NCBI GenBank assembly: GCA_905250075.1 | Contig: CAJNOP010000024.1 | Location: 926,508-990,507, forward strand | Origin: Rotaria sp. Silwood1 | Lineage: Eukaryota > Rotifera > Eurotatoria > Philodinida > Philodinidae | DNA: 64,000 nt | Direction of reading: 5' to 3' | Position numbers and translations under genes: made by a program | The notes under the pieces: model-generated | Databases searched by the model: none | Seen by the model: only the letters and a program-made list of their open reading frames with translations | What the model was told of the DNA's origin: nothing | Part shown: positions 45,456 to 64,000 of the stretch, piece by piece | How the letters are laid out: every line of letters begins with the position of its first letter | How positions within the stretch are numbered: position 1 is the stretch's first letter

Positions 45456-45653
45456 GTGATATTACCTGATGAACTCGTCTATCGTATTCTGAACAATCTC
45501 AATATATTAACAATTGTATGTTCATTTTGTAATGTTTGTACACAACTAAAGATGGCTTCTGACGGATATCATCGATATCACGTAAATTTCATTTTCAAGA
45601 CATCACTCAGTTCAACAAATGATTATTTTCGTTATTTTATTTGGTCGTTTTAA
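45456..45653 (+). pseudogene. F-box-like gene fragment
   Basis: The frame opens LPDELVYRILNNLNILTIVC, which fits the F-box consensus LPxELxxxIxxxL, followed by FCNVCTQLK, like the F-box helix of large animal F-box families. It ends after 65 codons with no leucine-rich or other C-terminal domain in any frame downstream, so it is probably a truncated, decayed F-box gene. Too short to assign an orthologue. Confidence 0.35.
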
Positions 45654-47336
45654 ACTAGGAAAAACTCAAGGTTAATCTTTTTACTTAGACGAATATTACT
45701 CCAAAAAAAAGAATCAATGGTCTTATTCAAGTCTTTGCTCAGAATTTTATCGAGTTGCTTATTTTTTCTGCGACATTTCACTGAACAGAAAATAAAGTTA
45801 ACATATACTTTTAAAATGCTTTACGTTACAAACAAACACAAATGATAACAAAGTGTGTCTGTCATTAGATATTAATATACTTTCAAGTTGCTTTGTTCGT
45901 TTAAAATTTGATCGAATAGTGGAATAAGCAAGAAAATAATTACAATGAAATAAAAATGCGATTGAATAACGTTTTTTTTTAGCATATAAATATCGAATGA
46001 GTCTTATACGAGTCATTAAATAAATCTCAGTATATTCAATACTCATACAAATGGTCTACAGATATTTGTTGTTATTGAAATAGTAGATCGAAAGAATGTC
46101 AATATGTATACATTGAATTCAAGTCAACAAGTACAAAAACATACTGGAATACCTATATCTATCTTACAGGTAATTATACAATATTCTAAGATAATATATT
46201 TTGTTCAACAGTCAAGATCATCTAACCAGGTTCATCAATAATAAAAGGAGCTAAAAAAAAGCAGATGCTAATTACTTAATCATTTATCATATGTTGCAAG
46301 AGTTCTCGAGAAAAAATAAAGTCTATCAATAATCTTTATTCATGAAGTTTCATCTAAAACCTCTAAATTTAATACTAATCTTCATCATATAATGTATCTT
46401 TTTTACTATAAAGAATCATTATAATACATATGTCAACGCAAACATCATTTTCTGCTCATTAATATAATACACTCAATTTTTATGTTATACGAACTAAAAG
46501 TAAATTTTCGAATCAATGATCTATTTTGAGAAAAATGTAGACATGACAAATAATTATTTATTTGAAATTAAAATGAATTGTTTGATAAATGATGCTCAAT
46601 TGTTCAGTTAACGATCAAATGTCATGTGTATATTCGATCGATCCTTATTACATGCCTACGTGTTTTCCTGTTATTATGTGGATAGCGATCAATAAAATAT
46701 TAATGTACTATCTAAAAAAATCATGTTTTTATTAAGCAAATAGCAATAAATAATATTCAAAATAAATTATGTAGATTTCTAATTTTTCTTATATATAAAG
46801 TTTCTGTAAACGTCTTTTGCGTGTCTTCAATGCATCTACTTCATCATCGAAGCTCAACTAATGCTCTATAGTCTTAGTTGTAAGTCGAGCGAAAGAAGGA
46901 AATACTGAAATATTCACTGATTCTCCTATGTTGATGGGCATCTACATTTATCTGCATAGCATCATTACTTTTCTTCATCTTGAATCGTATAGTATAATAA
47001 AAGAAAGTGTGACAAGTGTGACAGAATGCTTCATCTTTTTCTATTTTTAATACGAGCAAATAAAAGATCACGCACATATATGATAAACATACATTCTTAA
47101 CTCTTGATTTATCTACAATCACACAACATTTTATTAGTCTTCTTTTTCTTTTTAATTCAACAACCAGCATATTTTATATTCAAACTTATATAGGAATATA
47201 TCAGACAGGTTCTCATTACATTCTTTAATTTATTCATTGAGTTGATTCTATTAGAACAGTTTTTTTTTGAATAAAATATTCGACTGAAAAGAACAACTCT
47301 TGATTAAAATTAACAAACACTTTTATTTTTACAAAA
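45654..47336. other. Intergenic; one possible orphan exon
   Basis: A short segment at about 46105-46170 (MYTLNSSQQVQKHTGIPISI, ending at donor GTAATT) looks like a first exon but no continuation was found. Otherwise AT-rich and empty. Confidence 0.3.
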
Positions 47337-49749
47337 ATGGAAACGAACGCATCATCAAATGTACGCGGTAATGTTCATGCACTTCGAAATATGTGGATTT
47401 CAAAGGGACAAGAAGAGGAAAAACCAAAACAATCAACAGTAACTCCATCTTATCCACATTCGAAGCAGCAACAACAAAAACAAATCCTGAAAGATAACAT
47501 ACCAACTTTGAAAATTACAAAGGAGACAATTACTATTGCAAAAACAGAAAAAGAATCATCATTTACATTTAACAACGACAGTAAGATATTCGATTAGGAT
47601 AAATGTTCTTTTGAAATCACTTTTTCAATTATTAAAAAATCAATTGAAATAATTAATTAAGTCTATTGAATGTATTTTTGTAGAAACAACGATTTCTGAA
47701 TCGGTTGAAAAAGTACCATCGATGGAAGAAAAAATTTCTTTATCAATTCCTTCATCAAAGCATTCTATTGTTTTAAAACATCAAACTCAATCTAAGACAG
47801 ATCTTGAACAATCTGCTATTAAAATGGCTATAGCTACTAACAAAAGACCCAATATTCTTTGTAAAAATCCGAAAACTAAGGGTATTCGCAATTGGCAAAT
47901 AACTCGTCTTGTTTTTCGTAGCGGTTTTGCACTTAATAAAATGAGACGAGCATCGGATACTATTGTACCATTATTAATGAAAACATACAAAATTAAACAT
48001 TGCTCTCGTGCAGATAGCACGGATAGTATATATAGTCAACCGGCATTTGAAACTTATCTTGATTATTTCACTCATAATACAGAATATCACAATCATGATG
48101 TACCTATACCACAAAGAATCAAACGTTCAGCATCGTATACAAGCTCTTGTATGCGTCGAAATAAACTCGATGAAACAATATCTCAATATGAAATGATACT
48201 TCGTCATTTAAAAAATTATGATGCGTTTGCGTCAACACATCCTTTACCATCATCATCGGGTTCATTAATTTCTTCGCAACATCAACAAAAATCATTTGAC
48301 ATTCAGCACATCAAAAAGAACAATGAAGAAAAAGAACAATTTCGTGATAAAATATTTAGTTCAAAACAACAAACACAATCATTATCAAGAAATGTTGGAC
48401 GTACATTTTCTGAATTTATAATGAATGATCTTTTCTTATCACCATCATTGAAAAAATCATCTCATGAACAACAATCTTTAAGTATTTCTCATGCATCATC
48501 ACAAACAGATTTGTCTGAACCAATTCATAACATTAATGATCAAACAAATAATTCTTCTGAAATAGTTCATAGCCTTGAATTGGGTCAAAACAATATCATA
48601 GCAGATGAAGAAGAAAGAGTAGTTATAAATCAATTTGATGCTACACTTAATAATAATGATCAAGAAACAGCAATAACACCTAATAGTCAAATCAATGTTA
48701 TTGTCGCCAATTTACCTGATTTGTCAGAAAAAGAGAAAGTATAAGAAAAGAAGATAAAGATTTAATAAAGTCATCGAGTGATTTATTATTTTTTCTAGAC
48801 AGTATCAACAGAAAAACCACTTATGCAACGTTTATTCGAAGGAAAAAAGACTGTCTATAGTCCAGATGATCTTAAAATGGAATCAATTCGATTACGTTAG
48901 CTGATAAAATAATATATGTATATATTATAAATTAAATTCTTTTTTTTTTCTAGCTGAGGAAATGATGGCAACATATGAGATTGCAAAAAACAAGTGTTTT
49001 TTTGACTCGGAAAAACTCATTGTAAGTATGTAGGAAATTTCAAGAAACCAATTCTTATTCTTTATATTTGAAGTATACAACAAAAATGACAAAAATTAGG
49101 CGTCGAGGATATACACAACATATTCGAATGCTTTGTATCACAACTGAACGATTATATAACATAACAAAAAAAAATCCATATCCTAAAGAAGGCATATTTT
49201 TTAATCAAATAATGGGTATTACATGTACACCATATAAAGATGGTTTTATTTGTATTCATACAAAAGAAACATATGAAGATCGAGTAAAAAACATTTTGTT
49301 TTAAAGAAAACTTTATATTAAAAAGTTTTCTGTTTCAAGGGTGATTGGCTTGTTGTTGTTGATCATCCATGTGAATTTATTACACAATTATTTATGACTA
49401 TGAGACGCGATGATAATTCTGATGGTTTTCTGAAATTTGAAACACAGTAAAAAACAAACATTTTGTTTTTTTTTTTGTTAGGATATTGATTGTTGAATTA
49501 TTTTTAGATTCACACATTGTCGTCGATTTTTTGGAGAAGGTAGAATAGAAATTCAATATTCATTATGAAATTTTTCTTTTTTTCGTTATTTTATCAAAGG
49601 TTCAAGTAACTGTTTTATAAAAGTTCAGAAAGCTGAAAGTTTTTCAATTAAAAAATTAGATTATGAGACGATGGCTATTGTAAGAACAATCAGATAAACT
49701 TTTTAATATTCGTCTTTTTCTCTCATTTTTATTTTAGTACACACCATAA
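47337..49749 (+). CDS. Motorless protein with a C-terminal myosin-I TH1-like domain
   Basis: Nine exons (47337-47580, 47684-48738, 48799-48895, 48954-49021, 49074-49283, 49340-49446, 49508-49539, 49600-49679, 49738-49749) give 634 residues in one consistent frame. The first 485 residues are polar, Ser/Gln/Lys-rich and mostly disordered, with an opening VHALRNMWISKGQEE and a conserved-looking basic segment NWQITRLVFRSGFALNKMRR; I recognise no domain there. Residues about 489-634 read KIRRRGYTQHIRMLCITTER, LYNI, QIMGITCTPYKDGFICIH, GDWLVVVDHPCEFITQL and FIKVQKAE. This matches the myosin-I tail homology 1 pattern, a PH-like lipid-binding fold. No myosin head or IQ motif occurs upstream. Inferred role: membrane-associated adaptor. 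The TH1 call is by pattern only. Confidence 0.6.
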
Positions 49750-50381
49750 TCAAGGTTTTTTTCTTTCTTTAACATTTTTTTCCTCTGCTTGCTTTTGTTG
49801 CTGCGAATATTGTTTATGCATTTTCGCTAAATATTGCTTAATCTATTCATATTCAAGACAAAAAAATTTCTGAATAATGCAATAATTGCACATGTTGAAA
49901 AGAAGAGTGCAAGAAAGTTAGCCATGCGGATCGATCAAATGGCCTTGGTGTTCAGAACAAGAAATAACCCGATTTTTTTTTATCTTAAGTATCTCTCTCG
50001 TATCGTTTTCTTTTCTATCTTTCTCTTGCATCGTCGTAATAATGCATGTATTTTTTTGATGTTTGTTTTCGAATTAGAAAAGCTCGACAGTCATATGAAT
50101 AAATAAATTCACCGATATGATGCCCTTGAATAGATAGGTAAAAATAGCGAATCATGTGCGTATTTATTATCAACCATTTGATCAACGCTCCTCTTTTATT
50201 AATACATTACAGCTTCGCACAACGAAAACACATACCAATTTTCACCTGTTTACATTTTGTCGTCATTATTCATATAGGCTTTTTTCAAAAAAATAAAAAT
50301 AAAAGAACTATTTCGTTGTAAATCAACGTGACAAATACATTGAGTGACTGACTATTACGGTATATATTGTATAAGATACCA
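49750..50381. other. Gap upstream of the Na+/K+-ATPase-like gene
   Basis: No coding frame supported (a 90-codon frame at 49834-50106 lacks motifs). Presumed 3' flank of the TH1 gene and promoter of the pump gene. Confidence 0.4.
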
Positions 50382-56659
<6,278 letters not shown>

Positions 56660-59623
56660 TATTGTTTCATATTATTATGTTGAACATATCTTAAATACTT
56701 TTTGTAATCATTTTATTCGATCGAATTTTTTTATTAATAATTCATATACTTTGAAAAATTCTTATTTAATTATTGAAGGATTTAATCGGTTTCATTTTTT
56801 GTCAAGTAACAAAAACTGTAATAATAAATATTTTAGATGAAAACAATAGAAAATAGTTCTTTTTTGAATATTCATCTTGTTAATATGTAGGATGCATAAA
56901 CATTAACGATTGAATCATATTGTATATTTTCTTTTTCATTAGAAGAACGGAAGAAGAGAAAAAAAAATGATAACTTAACAGATATGTTTGTCTTTTATTT
57001 TGCTAGAAATTATGTCAATAAACGATACAATGTGTGTCCTTTTATTGCAAACTTCATTTTATTTTACATATCTCAAGAGTTTCGCTAGATCGTGTGAAAA
57101 TATGTGTTGTCAGGAAGTAACTCAATTCGAAAAAGTTTTACAAAAGATGAAAATAAAATTTAAACAATCTGCTTCTTGTATTGAATTGGATAAAAATATT
57201 TAATCAAGCGGCAATAACAGTAAGAGAAAACGCGAAAGATAGTGAGGTCAATATGTCAAATACAAGCAATTAAATTTAAAATAGCTTTTATTATAAATAA
57301 TGTTCAAATAATAATAGGTATTAGAAGTAATAGATTAAAAAAACAAGTGTAGAAACTGTAACCTATGAAAATGATATTTATTTTTTTCAGCATTATTTTC
57401 TTGGAATATTTATGAACAGATCTGATTTCAACTGACGTGATGAAAAAAATCGATCAAGTTTTCCTGTTGAAATCGAGTATTTTCATAAACACAGATTTGT
57501 TAATGCTTTATCAAAATCTGTTAATAAGGAAGAAGCTGAATAAATCAATATTTTTCTTTTTGTAATGAAACACTGCTTTGACAAGAACATCAGAAAAACC
57601 TTAATGCATTTAATAATAATAATGAAAAAACACTACAAGAACTAATATATGAAGCACTATGCAACAGATACTATATAGACGTATGCATAGTCGATGTGAT
57701 AATAAAGAAGTAGCTATGACGATTATTCAATTGCATGACAATTACTTTATTTTTTGAAGTATATATGTTTTGGGCGTGTAAACTTCCTTAAGAATTTAAA
57801 TATGGTCAATTCTGATACATTGTTACTTTCGTTCGCGAATCCGTACAAGATCCAGCCTTCACATCAACAATATGCAACTTGTCAGAATAGTAATCATGGA
57901 TTTCAATTTAGCAGTGTTAATGATTTATACATTGCATCAAACAATAATTAACACAAATCATCTTATACAAAAGGCTGTGGCATACAGAAGACATACAAAA
58001 GTCATCGTCAATTTCACTTCATTCATGACTTAATTGATACAGAATTTTATGAAGAATTCTTATCGTAAGACATTTCGAATCGAAAACTATGTTAATCCAC
58101 TATGTATCCTATAGTTTATCTTTAATAAAAGTTTTAGTTCGAACAGTTGAAGTGTTACTGAATTATGATATAAATATGGCTTCAAATGAGCATGAAAATC
58201 ATATGTTAAGTGTATCATTGATGCTCACTATTCTCTTAATATCTTGAGAAAGAAGCGAAACAGCATGAACTTTTGATTGATTTTAAAAGATCGAAGGAAA
58301 AACTGCAACAGTAAATGCTTTTTGATTGTATTTTGAGCACCATTCTATTAAATAAGGGAACTTGAGTTTCATTTAGATAGCATTTATTGCATTTTTGAAT
58401 GTTATTTAACACATTTCAATAAAACACAGTAGAATTAAAATCAAAAGTGATACCATATTTTGAAATCAGGACAAATAATGACTCGACTGATCTATGTTTC
58501 AAATTTTTTAATCAACTTTGTTTTTTTCTTGAAAAAGAATTAAACAGTAGTGGATTTTACAGTCTCTACTTCGAACATTCAGAATCAATCAAAAACCGAT
58601 TGTTATTGTTTATTTCGTTACTCAACACATATTTTGCCATGTGAAAATTTACAGAGCTCAATCTTCAATGTATGAGTGATCTGTTTATGTTAGAAAAATG
58701 AATGTCAACATTTGGAGTGAGAATAGATCAAGATCTTATAGAAATAATTTTAGTTATGAAACAATTTATTGTGAAAGCGCTGCATTATCCAAGTCATGAA
58801 TGAAGGAAAACTAATGATGGTTGTTGTGCGCTCCTGTTCATTCTCTTGGACATAAATGTAGACACAACTAGATGAGATAAAAATACTTCCACTAAGAATT
58901 ATTATTTCAGGACAACGAATATCAAAATTTCCAATTCCCTTGATTTGATCACTTGAACTCAAGATGTAAGGTATTGGAAAAGTTTTTTTTCTACAACTAA
59001 AGAATACCTATGATTGTTAAATAACTAAATCTAAAAACCTGAGACTTGTATAGTTTTGCAGATCTTTCATTAATGGTTCGAGCACATACCACCTGATAAT
59101 TAAAAACTCACTATAGTCGTCTCATAAGGTAACTTGGTTTTTCAAAAAGATCGATTGAAAACCTTAAAAAAAGCCTGGTCGAAAAAACTTGTAATATACA
59201 ATTCAATGCATCTTCATGCTTTCTTTCTAAATGAACTTTGTTACCAGTATCTTATACATAACGATGTATTCTAACCGTTAAAATATTTTATTTTAAATCT
59301 TTATGTCGATTATTTGCGACATCTATTATCGATTATAAAAAACCTCATTATAGTTGTAATTGGTCCTTCTCTGGGGCATCTCAATTTTGTGTTTTTCACA
59401 TCAGCATCTTCTTCGACTTAATTGAATTCCCATTTGACGTCACACATCCTATGACGCGATCTGTGAATCAACTGATGTGTCATAGTTTTTTTTTCCATTT
59501 CAGATGAAATAAATTGTTTTACTTGAAGAACGCAAATTCTTCAAAAGACAAGATCGATTGATCCTTAGTTTTATTGAATGTTTTCAAGTTGTTATTATTA
59601 TTGATTGGCTCAAACATTTTAGT
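56660..59623. other. Intergenic plus spastin leader
   Basis: About 2.9 kb. Small open frames (56988-57203, 57754-57951, 58447-58644) have no motif or splice partners. Immediately upstream of spastin, a T-rich acceptor CCATTTCAG (AG at 59502-59503) is followed at once by ATG AAA TAA, a three-codon upstream frame, before the spastin ATG at 59624. Confidence 0.4.
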
Positions 59624-62624
<3,001 letters not shown>

Positions 62625-64000
62625 AGTTATTTTTGTTTATCTATGGCTTTTATGTAATTATTGAGATTCTTTGTTTTTTTTTCGATCGTCTTTATTTTTT
62701 TTTTTTTTTGTTTTTATTTACATCTAGTCACGTATTTGATATGAAAGTTTACGTTCACTAAGCATATTTATAGAAAAAACGCAAAAAAAAAAAGAAATCA
62801 CTATATGAATGAAGATTTTGTTTTGTTTCTCTATCAGTTATTTCCTTTTTTTTTTTTCTTTTCTGAGATTTATTATTCCTGATGAAACAGATAAATATTG
62901 TGTGATTTTTTTTATTTATGTAATATATTTGAGCATTGTAGTTTAGTTTGTGACGTTATATGACACAATGACAACGAGATCGAATGTAGTGCAATATGAA
63001 TCTAATTTATCGACAAATTGCAGCAACACCGACCTAATCGCATTGGTTATTTCGTTTTCTTTTCTGTCAATAGATTGACGTGAAAGAAGGAAAGAAAGAA
63101 AAGAGAATTTTTCGTAATATTTAATTTTTTTTGAAAGAAAACGAAGACGATCGAGAAGAGGAGAGAAATCCAATATAAATGCATAAAAGAACGAGCAAAA
63201 AGACTAATTACATGTAGAATGATTACGAGCGATTGGCTATAGTGCAAACGCCCTTTTCTCGATTTCTTACGGAATCTATCAAGATATCTTTTTCTTTTCT
63301 TTTCTTTTTTTCTTTTTAATCTATCTGTTAATCTCGATAATGTTCAGTTAGTGCCAAATAAAAAAGTAGAGAATCTTCTTTACCTGTATATGAATGATGT
63401 GATGATTTACCCTTTTACACTACTCCGAAAAAAATACATATGGCACGCATCGAAACAGGACACGAAGGTATAGAATAAGAAAGACATAAGCGTACGCAAG
63501 TAAACTGGATTGTAACAGAGCAAAAAAGAGAGAGAGACAGAGCGCACAAAAGAGACAGCATAGAGCACTCACCATTCAAATCAAAAAATAAAAACGAAGA
63601 AAAGAAGAAAGAGAACGACAACGGCAGAAAGTAGCATACCTGTACACACCATCATCATCAGAGTAGAGACAAGAGCAGCAATTGAAATGAAGAAATATAC
63701 ATACGCGCACATTGTCGTAGCAACGATGATGACGACAATGACAATAACAACGTCATGCAAGGTCTTCAAGCAAAAATCTTTCTTGTCTACCATATAACAA
63801 AAGAAAAAAAAAGAACTTGTTTTCATCTTCCTTCTTTTTTTCGCTACTATACATAATACAAAGGAAAAAGGACGGATAAAAAAAATATCGACATATGAGT
63901 ACACATATATATATATATATGTATATATGCGTGCATTTCTTACTCCATCTATATAAGCGTGCGTGTAAGTGCACAATTCTGTAGCTATCTCATGGTATTT
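62625..64000. other. Spastin 3' flank and GC-richer purine-biased tract
   Basis: No supportable gene. T-runs follow spastin (62670-62880). From about 63000 the + strand turns purine-rich and less AT-rich (GAAAGAAGGAAAGAAAGAAA, then AGAGAGAGACAGAGCGCAC), ending in an (AT)n microsatellite at 63905-63920. The overlapping minus-strand frames at 63415-63976 are hydrophobic Tyr/Ile/Phe-rich by-products of this low-complexity sequence. It resembles the flank upstream of the homeobox gene and may be the regulatory leader of a gene beyond the window. Confidence 0.4.

Noticed and set aside
63415-63976. Minus-strand hydrophobic frames of up to 131 codons
   Set aside because: They are Tyr/Ile/Phe-rich translations of purine-rich and TA-repeat DNA, overlap each other in different frames, and show no domain or splice signal.

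Overview
This is a window of an AT-rich metazoan nuclear genome with intron-dense genes. Most introns are about 45-70 bp and a few are 0.4-1.9 kb. The gene set is animal: an NKX6-type homeobox gene, nicastrin, APLF, ALC1/CHD1L, WDR47, a TMEM216-family protein and HGSNAT. At least ten protein-coding starts have a 3' splice site (T-rich tract plus AG) upstream of the ATG. In most of them it lies 0-41 nt away with no obvious partner donor, the pattern expected from spliced-leader trans-splicing. Low GC, tiny introns, sparse transposons and probable trans-splicing together suggest a rotifer, most likely bdelloid; this is inference, not proof. I see no bacterial-type genes, rRNA, functional tRNA or CRISPR.

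Layout. 1-6.6 kb is a graveyard of non-autonomous transposons: a foldback-like element with long internally repetitive inverted repeats, a hAT MITE with a perfect 8-bp target duplication nested inside it, a small TA-flanked MITE, two tRNA-derived SINEs (one split by another hAT-like element), a broken gene with STPR-like repeats, and a TTAA-flanked MITE. 6.98-21.63 kb is a run of five + strand genes: ARIH1, TIM17, HGSNAT, APLF and ALC1. 21.6-27.1 kb is mostly empty, with one weak candidate gene. 27.1-37.3 kb holds WDR47 (+), a tiny membrane protein (-), a theta-like GST (+) and an NKX6-type homeobox gene (+). 39.3-43.3 kb holds a TMEM216-family gene (-) divergent from nicastrin (+). 43.3-47.3 kb holds gene relics. 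47.3-56.7 kb holds a motorless protein with a myosin-I TH1-like tail, then a divergent Na+/K+-ATPase alpha subunit whose largest intron carries a second TTAA MITE. Spastin is at 59.6-62.6 kb, followed by a GC-richer, purine-biased flank.

Functional themes. APLF and ALC1 are adjacent, same-strand and 176 bp apart, with a poly(A) signal and a splice acceptor between them. Both read poly(ADP-ribose) at DNA breaks, so the pair looks like an operon-like DNA-repair unit. The ALC1 homologue also carries a C-terminal BRCT domain of the LIG3/XRCC1 kind that the human protein lacks; this is the most interesting signal in the window. Two microexons (14 and 17 nt) encode the catalytic cysteine of ARIH1 and the DNA-contacting helix of the homeodomain. 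The sodium pump homologue has a lysine where H+/K+-ATPases have one and has lost residues of the third Na+ site. WDR47, TMEM216 and spastin act on cilia and microtubules, but their proximity is probably incidental.
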